Shown: positions 1 through 9,650, counted from the stretch's first letter. The stretch is DNA of 48,147 bases from an uncultured Alistipes sp. (GCA_947177225.1 CAMWTS010000017.1:1-48147); one strand, 5' to 3'. Notes: a model not told the origin generated them from the sequence alone. Program-made: numbers and translations.

Positions 1-2130
1 GTCACGCTTGCCGCAGATATCGATCTCGCAGGATCGGAGTGGACGCCGATAGGCAACGGTTCGCGCAAGAGCTCGTCTTATACGGGCAATTCGTTCCAGG
101 GTACGTTCGACGGCCAGGGCAAGACCGTTTCGGGTCTGTCGGTGAAGTCGCTTTCGGGCGATGCGGCCGTAGGTCTGATCGGTGTGTTGGACGGCGGTAC
201 GGTGCGTAACGTCAATTTGGAAGTGGATATAGAGGTGGCCGGAAACGATCTGGCAGCCGGTTGCGTGGGTCTGCTGGTAAACGGCGGAACCATCGAGGGC
301 GTAACGGTCAGCGGTTCGGTGTCGGGTCAGGAGGCTGCGGCAGGTATCGTGAGCCGAGTTATCAAGGAGGGAACGGTGCGCGATTGCCACAATCATGCGA
401 CCGTCACCGGCAGCAAGCACAATATCGGCGGTATCGTCGGTGCTGCATACTACACCGAGGCGGGCAAGACGATGACCATCGAGAACTGCTCGAACGATGC
501 TGCGATAACGGGCAACTATGCCGTAGGCGGTATCGTGGGCTTCTCGGCTGCTGATGTCAAGGGCTGTACCAACGGCGGTGCAATCTCGACTGCTACGGTA
601 AGTGCGGGCGGTATTGTCGGCGAGCAGCAGAATGCCGGCAGCATTACCGCATGTGTCAACAATGCCGATATAGCCAATGCGTCGGACGGTTACGGAACCG
701 GCGGTATAGTCGGTTGGATCCGTTATATCGGAGCTGAGTCGGCCTATGCGTTCAAAGAGGAGATCGAGGTCATCGGCAACACCAACTACGGTTCGGTCGC
801 CGGCGGCAACGATGCCGGAGGTATCGTGGGAACTGTATATCAGTATGGCCGTATCAACGAGAATAAGAACTATGCCGCAACGCTCAGTGCAAAGACATTT
901 GTCGGCGGTATAGTGGGTAACGTGCAGTTCATGCGCACCGACAGCAATGTTTCGCATGCCGGCATGCCCGATGAGTTCCACGTATATGTCCAGAACAACT
1001 ACTCGGAGACTACGCTTGACAACATGACGGGCGGTCTGAAAGACAGATTCGTCTACACCAACGATGCGTCGCTGACCACAATCAGCGGCAATACGCCCGA
1101 CGAAGGCGTGCAGGTGACGACCCAGGAGCAGGCCATAGCAGCGATCAATGCCGGAGGCAAGGTCGTCGTAGCCGGTGAGATCGCCAAGATAGACTTCACG
1201 ACGCTCGATCCTGCTGCCGAACTCGACCTGGTGCTCAATGCCAAGGTCGGCGAGATCGTGCTCGGTTCGACCGTTGCTACGACTATCACCGTGGCCAAAG
1301 ATGTGGACTATCCCGTGTTCTCCGTATTGAAGGGGCACAACATAGAGAATCTGACGATCATAGGCGACAACACCTCGTCGAAGGCATGCACGTCGGGTAT
1401 AATAGCTATCAACACAAGTGTCGATGTGATTAAGAACGTGAAGATCGACGGCGTGCGCTTCGAGGGCAACGCTATAAATTTCGGTTTCACGGCCAATCCT
1501 CAGATTACGCAGAACATCGTCATCGAGAACTGCGTGGCAACCGACCTGGTGACGCCGTTTTTCAGCTGCTCGAACAACAGATATGCCTCGACGGTTGTCG
1601 GTGATATCACTATCCGCAACAACACATGCTCGTTCTCGTCGGCAGCTGCCGCCAACATCAACGCCATTTATATGTGTTCTTCTACCGATGGCGATATCCT
1701 GATCGAGGGCAATACGTTTAATAATGCTCCGAAGCACGGAATTATGGCCGATGGAAATGCCTGTGATAACTTCATCGTGCGCGGCAACACTTTCATCGAT
1801 CCGGTAGAGGACGGTGTTAAGATCGACAATCCGGTGAATAATGTCGTTATCGAAAACAATACGATTACTCCCACGGAGTATGGTGTGCGTGTGGCTCGCT
1901 TCTCGGCGGACTACAATCCGACGGTAACCATTACGGGCAACCGTATCGATATGTCGAGTGCGAAAGCCATTGCAGGCATTTCGATTGCGAAATCCAATGC
2001 TGCGGGTGCTGCGACACTTACGGTCAAGGAGAATGTCAAGGTCGGCGGCAATCCTGCTGCATGGTTCGAGATTGCAGAGGAGCTGACTGTGAATGCGGGC
2101 AGCGACATCGAGAATCCGTTTGTCGAGTAA
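1..2130 (+). CDS. Secreted beta-helix surface protein with GLUG-like repeats (5' end outside window)
   Basis: The reading frame is open from base 1, so the gene begins upstream and only its C-terminal 709 residues are visible. The first half is built of short repeats of the type 'GGIVG' (for example GGIVGAAYY, GGIVGFSA, GGIVGEQQ, GGIVGWIR, GGIVGTVY, GGIVGNVQ), preceded by FDGQGKTVSGLSV, the signature of GLUG/filamentous-type beta-helix proteins. The second half changes to a NosD/pectate-lyase-like right-handed beta-helix with Asn/Val/Ile rungs such as 'VIENNTITPTEYGVRVARF'. It probably lies on the cell surface or in the periplasm and binds or acts on a glycan or other ligand, but no catalytic residues can be assigned. 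A signal peptide cannot be seen because the start is missing. A strong terminator follows directly. Confidence 0.85.
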   Translation, partial: VTLAADIDLAGSEWTPIGNGSRKSSSYTGNSFQGTFDGQGKTVSGLSVKSLSGDAAVGLIGVLDGGTVRNVNLEVDIEVAGNDLAAGCVGLLVNGGTIEGVTVSGSVSGQEAAAGIVSRVIKEGTVRDCHNHATVTGSKHNIGGIVGAAYYTEAGKTMTIENCSNDAAITGNYAVGGIVGFSAADVKGCTNGGAISTATVSAGGIVGEQQNAGSITACVNNADIANASDGYGTGGIVGWIRYIGAESAYAFKEEIEVIGNTNYGSVAGGNDAGGIVGTVYQYGRINENKNYAATLSAKTFVGGIVGNVQFMRTDSNVSHAGMPDEFHVYVQNNYSETTLDNMTGGLKDRFVYTNDASLTTISGNTPDEGVQVTTQEQAIAAINAGGKVVVAGEIAKIDFTTLDPAAELDLVLNAKVGEIVLGSTVATTITVAKDVDYPVFSVLKGHNIENLTIIGDNTSSKACTSGIIAINTSVDVIKNVKIDGVRFEGNAINFGFTANPQITQNIVIENCVATDLVTPFFSCSNNRYASTVVGDITIRNNTCSFSSAAAANINAIYMCSSTDGDILIEGNTFNNAPKHGIMADGNACDNFIVRGNTFIDPVEDGVKIDNPVNNVVIENNTITPTEYGVRVARFSADYNPTVTITGNRIDMSSAKAIAGISIAKSNAAGAATLTVKENVKVGGNPAAWFEIAEELTVNAGSDIENPFVE

Positions 2131-2150
2131 CCGGATATTTCGTAAGCAGA

Positions 2151-2183
2151 AAGCTGACTCCATCGATGGAGTCAGCTTTTTTT
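2151..2183 (+). terminator. Rho-independent terminator after the beta-helix gene
   Basis: A perfect inverted repeat AAGCTGACTCCAT/ATGGAGTCAGCTT is followed immediately by a T run, 20 bp after the stop codon. The following 228 bp up to the convergent regulator gene contain short open frames but nothing I can support as coding. Confidence 0.9.
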
Positions 2184-2411
2184 ATGTGTATTATGTCGGT
2201 TTGTTTCGCCGGCAGCTGTCGGGGCGAGCCGATTCACAGTGCGGTATCGATAGGGCATATGGGTGTGCGGCGGTTGGTCGGTCGCGTTCGGGTTGTCGTA
2301 TTGTACGGGCGTTTTCAGGCGTGTCGGAGCGGCGTCGCCCGACGGCAGCGGCTATTCTGGTCGCTGCGGACTATCCAGGTTGGATATCTTGATTGCACCG
2401 GACTGTCCGGA

Positions 2412-4085
2412 CTATCTGATTACACCGATGGTCTTGATCGCCTCCTCGAAGTCGTCGCGGCTTCCTACGGCATTGTTCTTTATGCGTGCGCGATAGTTGT
2501 AGATGGTGTTGACCGAGTAGCGCAGCAGCGATGCAATGCGCGATGAGTCGGTTATGCCCAGACGTATGAGTGCGAATATGCGCAACTCGGTGTTGAGCCG
2601 CTCGCCCTTTTTCGGCTCGATGCGAGCCGAGGGTTTGAGCAGCGAGTTGAACTCCTCGACGAAATTGGGGTAGAGCTGCAAGAACGCGTTGTCGAACATC
2701 TCGTAGAAACTCTCCAACTCGGCGTCGATAACCTCCGACGACGAACTTTCGGCTTTAAGCTCGGCTATCTTGCCGGCGGCGAGCTTGCGCCGGACGTTGC
2801 GCTGGTACGACATCAGTTTTTCGATGTAGTTGGAGCACATCGACAGAAACAGACCTATATACTCCTCCTTGACGGTATTGGCCTCGATCAGGGCGGCATT
2901 CATTATCTTGGCCTTCTCGTTGCTCTCCGAGAGCGAGACGTTGTACTCCTTGATCTGTCGGTGCATCGACTCTATCTTGCGTCGTGTGACCTGCGAACGG
3001 TGATAGAGATAGACCACCAGCAGGCATATTCCCAGCAGTGCGGTGGCAAGCACCAACGCTATTATGAAATATGTGTGAGTGTGTTTCTGCTGGCGTGCGA
3101 TCGACTCCTGATACGACTTTTCGATCATGGGTATGACGCTGGCTATCTGCCATGGGCGCAACTTGGCATTGTAGAAGAGTGCGTCGTTGAGCGATATGGT
3201 GATGTAGCGGAAGGCGCGGTCGATCTGATTCTCTTGCAGCATCGCTTGTGCCAGACAGCAGAGCGAGGCATTGTCCTTGGTGGCACACTTCACGTCGGCC
3301 GTAGCCGAACGCGTATACCACAATATCTTCTCTTCGGTCTGTTCCAGTGCCTCGCATATACGTGCCTGATCGTAGGCATGAACGGCAAATTGGTGGCTGT
3401 TGGGGTTGAACTTGGCGAGCAGCTGACGATTGAGCTGATCGGCGCGCACGAAGTCGCCGCTGTCCATGCAGTCGCGTATGACTATGTACTGGTGTGCCTC
3501 CGAGGCCGATGTGGTCTCCTTCAATATGCGGTCGCGATAGTAGCGTACCTTGGCCGCCGAGATGCGATTCATCTCGGGTGTCTGCGTATATTCGTTGAAG
3601 TCGACGTAGAAACGTTGCTGGATATTGTAGTATTCGATAAGCTGCGGACGGGTCAGCACCGTGGTGTCGATGCTCGACGAGAGCAGTATGTTGGCTTCGA
3701 AGAACATGCCAGATGTGGTGTAGAGCATGGCTCGATTCAGTGTGACGTCGGCTATCTTGCGGCGGTCGTTGAGCTCTTTGGCCAGTTCGGTCTGACGGTC
3801 GAGCATCTCCATGGCCATGTCGAACTGGAATGCTACGTATTCGTCGTATAATTGGCCGTAGATCTCGTATTGCTGTTCGAGCGATACGCCTCGCGAATGC
3901 AGCATGTTCTCGATGGTCATCACCTTCACGTTGTGAGTGGCGACATACTCCTCGGCCATGTCCAGCGCACGGTCGAGTTTGTCGATCTCTTCGCCGATGC
4001 CTGCGGCGGCCTGTGCCGTACACGGCCATAACGCAATCGCAGCGGCAGCCAATATGTTATATGGGATAAGGTCAGTAGCTTTCAT
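2412..4085 (-). CDS. Membrane-bound TPR regulator with C-terminal HTH (DUF6377-like)
   Basis: The 557-aa protein has an N-terminal signal or anchor (about residues 5-26, ending AQA), a periplasmic helical TPR-like region (about 30-330), one membrane helix (about 335-360, FIIALVLATALLGICLLVVYLY), a short coiled coil, and a cytoplasmic C-terminus ending in a LuxR-like helix-turn-helix (GITDSSRIASLLRYSVNTIY, about 515-535). This is the layout of the DUF6377 one-protein membrane regulators of Bacteroidetes, which commonly sit beside polysaccharide-use or surface-protein genes. It is divergent from the GH30/CotH pair, so it is a plausible regulator of them (inference). A TAAATTTG -7 box lies at 4091-4098, so the transcript may begin almost at the ATG. 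Confidence 0.8.
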   Translation of the reverse strand: MKATDLIPYNILAAAAIALWPCTAQAAAGIGEEIDKLDRALDMAEEYVATHNVKVMTIENMLHSRGVSLEQQYEIYGQLYDEYVAFQFDMAMEMLDRQTELAKELNDRRKIADVTLNRAMLYTTSGMFFEANILLSSSIDTTVLTRPQLIEYYNIQQRFYVDFNEYTQTPEMNRISAAKVRYYRDRILKETTSASEAHQYIVIRDCMDSGDFVRADQLNRQLLAKFNPNSHQFAVHAYDQARICEALEQTEEKILWYTRSATADVKCATKDNASLCCLAQAMLQENQIDRAFRYITISLNDALFYNAKLRPWQIASVIPMIEKSYQESIARQQKHTHTYFIIALVLATALLGICLLVVYLYHRSQVTRRKIESMHRQIKEYNVSLSESNEKAKIMNAALIEANTVKEEYIGLFLSMCSNYIEKLMSYQRNVRRKLAAGKIAELKAESSSSEVIDAELESFYEMFDNAFLQLYPNFVEEFNSLLKPSARIEPKKGERLNTELRIFALIRLGITDSSRIASLLRYSVNTIYNYRARIKNNAVGSRDDFEEAIKTIGVIR

Positions 4086-4228
4086 ATATGCAAATTTAAT
4101 GATTTTTTTCTCATTTCAGCAATGTATACTCCACTTTTATATGATTATAAATCTTTGTCGTATAGGGTATTCGCTGTCCAATGGTCTATATTTTTATTAT
4201 GCCCTGCTACGGGCTGCCATCTTTTTGT

Positions 4229-4236
4229 TAAATTTG
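4229..4236 (+). promoter_or_regulatory. -7 element before the GH30 gene
   Basis: TAAATTTG fits the Bacteroidetes -7 consensus TAnnTTTG and lies 24 bp before the GH30 ATG. I see no clear -33 TTTG at the expected distance, so it may need an activator such as the divergent regulator. Confidence 0.5.
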
Positions 4237-4260
4237 TATGAGAATCAAACCTAACTACCT

Positions 4261-5997
4261 ATGATAAAAAGAACCTATTTGACCGCCCTGACTTGCATCG
4301 GTATGCTTGCGAGCTGCGGAAACGATGGCGGGTCGGTAACGCCCGATCAGCCCAAAGACAGGACTGATATCACCTTGTCTCAAACATCTCGCACCGATAC
4401 CTCGGTCGAGGTCGACGTGCAGATCGAAAACGCCGATATAGCATACTGCAACATCGCTTCTGCCGATGCCGCAACGCCTTCGCTGTCGGAGATGCGCGGC
4501 GGCAAGTCGCTGACCTCGTCGGCCAAGGTGTCGTTCGACGGATTGAAGTCGGGCACTTCGTACAAGGTGTTCGGCGTGGCCGGCCGCGACGGCGTATATA
4601 CCGATGTTAAAAATATAACGGTTGCCACGTCGGGCGAAGTCGACGAGAACTATCCATCGTCGGTGGAGGCGTGGCAGACTACGGCCGACAAGAAGTCGCT
4701 GTTCAAGCCGATTGCCGCCCTCAAAGCCTCGGAGGCAATATCTGCTGCCAAGAGTCTGACGGTAAATGCTTCGACCAAATACCAGACTATGGAGGGATTC
4801 GGTCCGGCCATTACCGGTTCGGCTGCGTACAACCTGTTGAAGATGTCGGCCGCCGACCGCGATCGCATACTGCGCGCGGCATTCGATCCTGCCGATGGAC
4901 TGGGTTACAACTATGTGCGCGTCTCGATCGGCTGCTCGGACTTCTCGCTCGATGAGTATACGTGCTGCGACAAGGCCGGTTTGGAGTTCTTCGAGATACA
5001 CGAGTACGACAAGCGCGATCTGTTCCCCATACTCAAAGAGATATTGGCTATCAATCCCGATGTCAAGATCATAGCCGCACCGTGGACATGCCCGTTGTGG
5101 ATGAAGATGCCCGTGAGCGGCAGCGGTTCTTACGACAAGTGGACGGGCGGCCGGGTCAATCCCGACCATTATGGCGATTATGCCGAATATTTCGCGTTGT
5201 GGATCGAGGAGATGGAGATGAACGGCTTTAAGATCGAGGCCGTTACGCCGCAGAACGAGCCTCTGAACCAGGGCAATTCGGCTTCGACCTACATGTCGTG
5301 GGAGCAGCAGCGCGAGTTTGTCAAGAACTATCTGGGACCGAAGTTCGAGAGCCGTGGCATAACCACCAAAATATGGGCTTACGACCATAATTTCGATGTC
5401 CCCGATTATGTGACTAACATCTTTGCCGACAAGCAGGCCGCCAAGTATTTCGAGGGTTCGGCATGGCATGCCTACGGCGGCAACTACTCGGTGCTGGCGC
5501 AGGTGCACAATGCTGCGCCCGACAAGAGTATCTACTTCACCGAGCAGAGCATCGGCACATGGTGTCCCGATTTCGGCGACAATCTGATGTGGCATATGTC
5601 GGACGTATGTCTGGGCACGATCAACAACTACTGCCGTGCCGTGGTGCTGTGGAACTTCATGCTCGATGCCAATCGCGGTCCCAACCGTCCGGGCGGTTGC
5701 ACGACATGCTACGGTTTCGTCGATTGCGACGGCACATATTCGTACTCGTCGCTCAACTATCGCAGCCACTGGTATGCCGTAGGCCATATGTCGAAGGTTG
5801 TCAAGCGCGGTGCCTATCGCATACAGTCGTCGGCGTCGGGCGTTATCTGCTCGGCTTTCGAGAATCCCGACGGCTCGTTGTCGCTTGTTGTGCTCAACAA
5901 CGGACAATCGCTGCAACAGATCGTCGTACGCAGCGACAAGGGCGATTTCACGCTCGATCTGCCGGCGCGTTCGGTGACCTCGGTAATCTGGAATTAA
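4261..5997 (+). CDS. GH30-family glycoside hydrolase lipoprotein
   Basis: The protein has a lipoprotein signal (LASC, Cys19), an Ig/Fn3-like domain (about 35-130), and a GH30 (glucosylceramidase-like) (beta/alpha)8 catalytic domain from about residue 160 (YQTMEGFGPAITGSAA) to the C-terminal beta domain. The acid/base is Glu333 in TPQNEPLNQG and the nucleophile Glu428 in IYFTEQSIG, both in the expected context. It should be tethered to the cell envelope and hydrolyse a beta-linked glycan. GH30 includes beta-1,6-glucanases, glucocerebrosidases and xylanases, and the subfamily cannot be fixed by eye. It is 13 bp upstream of the CotH-like gene and surely co-transcribed with it. The family is sure, the substrate unknown. 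Confidence 0.92.
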   Translation: MIKRTYLTALTCIGMLASCGNDGGSVTPDQPKDRTDITLSQTSRTDTSVEVDVQIENADIAYCNIASADAATPSLSEMRGGKSLTSSAKVSFDGLKSGTSYKVFGVAGRDGVYTDVKNITVATSGEVDENYPSSVEAWQTTADKKSLFKPIAALKASEAISAAKSLTVNASTKYQTMEGFGPAITGSAAYNLLKMSAADRDRILRAAFDPADGLGYNYVRVSIGCSDFSLDEYTCCDKAGLEFFEIHEYDKRDLFPILKEILAINPDVKIIAAPWTCPLWMKMPVSGSGSYDKWTGGRVNPDHYGDYAEYFALWIEEMEMNGFKIEAVTPQNEPLNQGNSASTYMSWEQQREFVKNYLGPKFESRGITTKIWAYDHNFDVPDYVTNIFADKQAAKYFEGSAWHAYGGNYSVLAQVHNAAPDKSIYFTEQSIGTWCPDFGDNLMWHMSDVCLGTINNYCRAVVLWNFMLDANRGPNRPGGCTTCYGFVDCDGTYSYSSLNYRSHWYAVGHMSKVVKRGAYRIQSSASGVICSAFENPDGSLSLVVLNNGQSLQQIVVRSDKGDFTLDLPARSVTSVIWN

Positions 5998-6010
5998 CCC
6001 AACTTCAACT

Positions 6011-7888
6011 ATGAAACCAAGAGTAATACTACTTGCCCTGATGATGTCGGCCTTCGTCGCGTGCGACAAGGATTCGACCGATAACCATGCGCCCGAGGCG
6101 CGTTTGAAAACCGTTTCGCTCACCGGCGACGATACGGTAACGATTGCCGGCGGCTCTACGGCCGAGATTGCGTTTAAGGTGACCGACGCGGCGGCGCAGT
6201 TCGACTGCGATGTGGCATCGGACGGGTGCCAGGTGTCGTTGCGCCTGGCAGACGATACGCGCAAGCAGCCCGAGGAGTTTGCCTTGACGCATGTCGGGTC
6301 TCGCGGCGGCGAGGGCGTCTATGTCGCTACCATAACCGATGGCGGTACGTCGCGCAATTTCCGCAAGCGTGTATGCGTGGCCATCAAGACGGCATCGGGC
6401 GAGCTGATAATGTCGGCTCCGGTGACGGTGCAGAATGAAGGTTATGCTTCGGGCATCACCTCGATGCGACTGTTGAAGAGTCTCAATCCGTCGCTGCCCA
6501 AAGATATAGAGCTGTCGTTCGATGTCTCTACATCGACCTTTACGGCTTCTATCGCCGAATATCAGCGCTCGATGCAGCTCATAGCCACATTCGAGGTCGA
6601 CGGTGCCGATCGGGTAGAGGTCGGCGGCGTGGTGCAGACCAGCGGTGAGAGTGTCAATGATTTCCGCGGCGATGTCCGATATACGGTATATACAGGTTCG
6701 AGCAGGAGCGAATACACCGTGCGCATAACCAACTTCACGGGTCTTCCCGTAATGTGGATCGAGACGCCGGGCGGTCAGGCTATCACTTCGAAGGAGGACT
6801 GGCTGAAAGGATCGACGCTTTCCATCGACGGAGCTGGTCGTTTCGACGACTTGGAGAGCGTGACGATGTCGATTCGAGGCCGCGGCAATTCTACATGGGG
6901 CTGGCCTAAAAAGCCCTACAACATCAAACTCGACAGCAAGTCGGAGATACTCGGCATGCCCAAGCACAAGCGTTGGTGTCTGCTGGCAAACTATATGGAT
7001 CGCACGTTGATGCGCAACAAGGTGGCATATTATCTGGCAGAGCAGACCTCATTGGCCTGGACTCCGCGTTGCGAATATGTCGAGCTGTTCCTCAATGGCG
7101 AATATCAGGGACAGTATTTGGTGGCCGAACATATCAAGGTCGATAAGAACCGAGTGAATATCACCGAGATGGAACCGACGGACATTGCGGGAGATGCCGT
7201 CACCGGCGGCTATCTGCTGGAACTCGATTTCCACTTCGACAATGTGTGGCAATGGCATACCGCGCACAATGTTCCTTTCGGAGTCAAGTCGCCCGATGAC
7301 GACGAACTCGTGCCGGAGCAGTTCGCATGGATACAAAACCACATCGCTGAGGTCGAAGACGCCATCTACGGCGATTCTTTCAAAGACCCGGCGGCGGGTT
7401 ATCGCCGCTACCTCGACGAGGAGTCGTTTGCCGATTATTGGCTTGTCTACGAGCTGACCGTAAACCACGAGCTGGGCAATCCCGGAAGCGTATTTCTGCA
7501 CAAGGATCGCGGCGGCAAGATCGTAGCCGGTCCGGTGTGGGACTTCGACTGGGGAACGTTCTCTTACAATGCGTCGCCTGCGGCACAGTGGGGATTGTTC
7601 ATACAGTGGGCATGGTGGTACGATCGTCTGTTCCAGGACGAGGGCTTCCGTTCGACGGCAGCCGAGCGCTGGCGCCTGCTCAAACCCAAGTTCCAGACGG
7701 CGTTGAACTATATCGATGAGCAGCGTGACTATATCGCCGTGTCGGCTCAGAGCAACTTCTCGATCTGGACTATGACCACCGATACCAACGGCGACGAGCG
7801 TCTGTCGTTCTATCAGGCCGTCGATCGCATGCGCGACATATTGGAAGAGCGCATTGAGATAATCGATCGTGAGATATCGAAGTGGTAG
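6011..7888 (+). CDS. CotH-kinase-like surface lipoprotein
   Basis: The 625-aa protein begins with a lipoprotein signal (MSAFVACDK). An Ig-like N-terminal region of about 250 residues precedes a CotH domain starting near residue 285, with the conserved GRGNSTWGWPKKPYNIK segment, GMPKHKRWCLLANYMD and a downstream VWDFDWGT motif. CotH proteins have an atypical protein-kinase fold. The spore-coat member phosphorylates secreted proteins, but the role of Bacteroidetes lipoprotein versions is not established. Co-transcription with the GH30 enzyme suggests a role in envelope-associated glycan handling or in modifying surface proteins (inference). Confidence 0.88.
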   Translation: MKPRVILLALMMSAFVACDKDSTDNHAPEARLKTVSLTGDDTVTIAGGSTAEIAFKVTDAAAQFDCDVASDGCQVSLRLADDTRKQPEEFALTHVGSRGGEGVYVATITDGGTSRNFRKRVCVAIKTASGELIMSAPVTVQNEGYASGITSMRLLKSLNPSLPKDIELSFDVSTSTFTASIAEYQRSMQLIATFEVDGADRVEVGGVVQTSGESVNDFRGDVRYTVYTGSSRSEYTVRITNFTGLPVMWIETPGGQAITSKEDWLKGSTLSIDGAGRFDDLESVTMSIRGRGNSTWGWPKKPYNIKLDSKSEILGMPKHKRWCLLANYMDRTLMRNKVAYYLAEQTSLAWTPRCEYVELFLNGEYQGQYLVAEHIKVDKNRVNITEMEPTDIAGDAVTGGYLLELDFHFDNVWQWHTAHNVPFGVKSPDDDELVPEQFAWIQNHIAEVEDAIYGDSFKDPAAGYRRYLDEESFADYWLVYELTVNHELGNPGSVFLHKDRGGKIVAGPVWDFDWGTFSYNASPAAQWGLFIQWAWWYDRLFQDEGFRSTAAERWRLLKPKFQTALNYIDEQRDYIAVSAQSNFSIWTMTTDTNGDERLSFYQAVDRMRDILEERIEIIDREISKW

Positions 7889-7903
7889 AGGTCGCATAAG
7901 GCT

Positions 7904-7934
7904 GCGAGCCGTCATTCTTCGGAATGGCGGCTCG
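7904..7934. terminator. Hairpin between convergent genes
   Basis: A stem GCGAGCCGtCATTC / GAATGgCGGCTCGC closed by a TTCG tetraloop lies 16 bp after the CotH stop and 28 bp from the end of the convergent PH-domain gene. It could end transcription from both sides. T-tracts are short. Confidence 0.65.
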
Positions 7935-7961
7935 CTTCGTATTGGTTTGCTTATATGGTCT

Positions 7962-8465
7962 CTATTTATCGCTGTGCGAACTTGTCCCGATGGCAGCGAT
8001 CAGTTCGTCGGCACGCTCGGAAGAGAGGTAGTAGCAGTTGTCGGACGAGTCGATGATCTCCACGAAATCGTTCCACTGCGTGGCGTATATCTGCACCGAC
8101 GACATATTGGCCAGGTCGAAGAATGTGCCGTAGTAGCCGAACAGCCCCCATATCCCGAACAGCGGAAGAACACGCAGTTCTTTGCGCGATACGCGTCGCA
8201 CCGATACTATCTCCGACCGCTCTATCTCTATCAGGTTGCACAGACAGCGCACCTCCACCGTGTCGGGGCGTATGACGATATTGCGCGGTATCGACAGTGC
8301 GGCCAGCGCCACCAGCGCGACGATCAGTGTCAGATACCATGTGGAGATGAAGCCTCCGCGATAGAGCAGCATCAGTACGATGCCCAGCAGTGCCATCATC
8401 ATCATCAGAGCCAGGCTCACGTATAGCGTCTTTCGGTCGGTGCGGTATTTGAATGTCTTCATCAT
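7962..8465 (-). CDS. Small membrane protein with PH-like domain
   Basis: The 167-aa protein has two adjacent membrane helices (about 17-36 and 42-60) followed by a cytoplasmic beta-rich domain of about 100 residues ending in a helix, typical of bacterial 'PH domain-containing' proteins (IPRNIVIRPDTVEVRCL onward). No enzymatic motif is visible. Two adjacent ATG codons (8465 and 8462) are equally good starts. It lies downstream of ispD on the same strand with a 91-bp gap. Function unknown. Confidence 0.7.
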   Translation of the reverse strand: MMKTFKYRTDRKTLYVSLALMMMMALLGIVLMLLYRGGFISTWYLTLIVALVALAALSIPRNIVIRPDTVEVRCLCNLIEIERSEIVSVRRVSRKELRVLPLFGIWGLFGYYGTFFDLANMSSVQIYATQWNDFVEIIDSSDNCYYLSSERADELIAAIGTSSHSDK

Positions 8466-8556
8466 AGCGGTCGTTTATGGTTTGAAATATTGCACTTTGA
8501 AATCGCACTGTCTCCTGCTTCGGCAGAACGGGTGCTGGTGCGACAACGTTTCCGGC

Positions 8557-9243
8557 CTATCGTACAAGCTCTTGCGAGAGCAGATATTCGGCGTATGCCA
8601 GATCTTCGGGAGTGGTTATCTTTATGTTGGTCTGCTCGCCGCAGCACATGAATATGCGTGAACCTGCGGCCTCCACCACCGACGCATCGTCTGTAAACGA
8701 GGCGTCGTAGTCTCTGTCGTATGCCCGGCGCAGTATCTCGGCCGAGAAGATCTGCGGTGTCTGCACGATGCGAAGTCTGTCGCGCGACAAGCTGTGCGAC
8801 GAGTCGTTGTCGTCGGTCATGCGGTAAGAGTCGGTCGGCGTCATAACGGGAATGCAGGCTCCGTTGGTCTGTGCTTCGAGCATCGTGCGTATTATCAGCT
8901 TCTTGCTTGCAAGTGCACGCACGCCGTCGTGAACAGCTATCATTTCGACCTCTGGACTTACTGCCGCCAGACCGCATTTGACCGAGTCGAATCGTTCGGC
9001 ACCTCCCGCAACGCATCTGTGTGCCGCCACGTCGAAGCGCGCCGCAAGGTCTCTCCACATGGCTATATGCGCTTCGGGCAGCACTACGACCATGTCGGCC
9101 GAAGGAAATGCCTCGGAGAAGGTGTTGATCGTGCGTGCCAGTACCGGCATGTTGCCGAGCATGAGAAACTGCTTGGGTATCTGCGACGACATGCGCCGTC
9201 CGCTGCCGCCTGCCACTATAATTACTCCTGTTCTTGCTGCCAT
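8557..9243 (-). CDS. ispD: 2-C-methyl-D-erythritol 4-phosphate cytidylyltransferase
   Basis: IspD joins CTP and methylerythritol 4-phosphate in the non-mevalonate isoprenoid pathway. The N-terminal nucleotide-binding signature VAGGSGRRMSSQIPKQF (residues about 10-26), the AVHDGVRAL motif and the C-terminal NIKITTPEDLAYAE segment are all present. I chose MAARTGVIIV at 9243 as the start because a longer frame adds non-conserved residues. This start overlaps the end of the upstream PNPOx-like gene by 22 bp, indicating translational coupling. The later MEP-pathway gene ispE is also in this window at 40.5 kb. Confidence 0.95.
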   Translation of the reverse strand: MAARTGVIIVAGGSGRRMSSQIPKQFLMLGNMPVLARTINTFSEAFPSADMVVVLPEAHIAMWRDLAARFDVAAHRCVAGGAERFDSVKCGLAAVSPEVEMIAVHDGVRALASKKLIIRTMLEAQTNGACIPVMTPTDSYRMTDDNDSSHSLSRDRLRIVQTPQIFSAEILRRAYDRDYDASFTDDASVVEAAGSRIFMCCGEQTNIKITTPEDLAYAEYLLSQELVR

Positions 9244-9647
9244 ATCAGTTTTTTTCCGAATCCGAGAGTGTTGTCCGTCAATTTTATGTATGTCGGTTCT
9301 ATGACCCACAATGTCAGCGGTGCCACAGCCGCGTAAGGGAAGCGGGTCAGGTAGCGTCGTTCGGCGGCACCGTCAGCTTTGTGTGCCCGGCCGCATATCT
9401 GTACCCCCTGCACGCGTCCCACGATGCGTGTTTCGAGCACTATCGACACTGCAACCCGATTGTCCGTGCTCATGTGTCCGGCATGGCGCGTAGCGCTGTC
9501 CGATGTGAATATAAGCAGGTTGCGCTCCTTGTCGTAAGCATAGAAACAGTTGGCGCAGTAGGGTGCTCCGTCGGCATCTGTCGTGGCCAGAGTCAGGACG
9601 TGATGCTTGGCGATGAACTTCGCGATGCGAGGGTCGATTGTTGCCAT
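9222..9647 (-). CDS. Pyridoxamine 5'-phosphate oxidase-like flavin-binding protein
   Basis: The 141-aa protein has the split-barrel FMN-binding fold of the PNPOx-like / YhbP group: FIAKHHVLTLATTDADGAPYCANCFYAYD at the N-terminus, then a strand carrying IFTSDSATRHAGHM and a C-terminal PTYIKLTDN strand. Small members of this group bind FMN, F420 or heme and are mostly uncharacterised, so it is probably not true pyridoxal phosphate synthase. It overlaps ispD and follows the M23 peptidase by 3 bp, so the three genes form one leftward operon. Confidence 0.8.
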   Translation of the reverse strand: MATIDPRIAKFIAKHHVLTLATTDADGAPYCANCFYAYDKERNLLIFTSDSATRHAGHMSTDNRVAVSIVLETRIVGRVQGVQICGRAHKADGAAERRYLTRFPYAAVAPLTLWVIEPTYIKLTDNTLGFGKKLIWQQEQE

Positions 9648-9650
9648 AGG

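Noticed and set aside
2184..2411. Possible small genes after the beta-helix terminator
   Set aside because: Several overlapping short frames are open, but none has a good start context, conserved motif or promoter.
4255..6264. Long open frame of 669 codons on the minus strand opposite the GH30 gene
   Set aside because: It is an antisense shadow: high third-position GC leaves the opposite frame open. The plus strand shows clear GH30 motifs, a lipoprotein signal and catalytic residues, and the minus translation has no family features.
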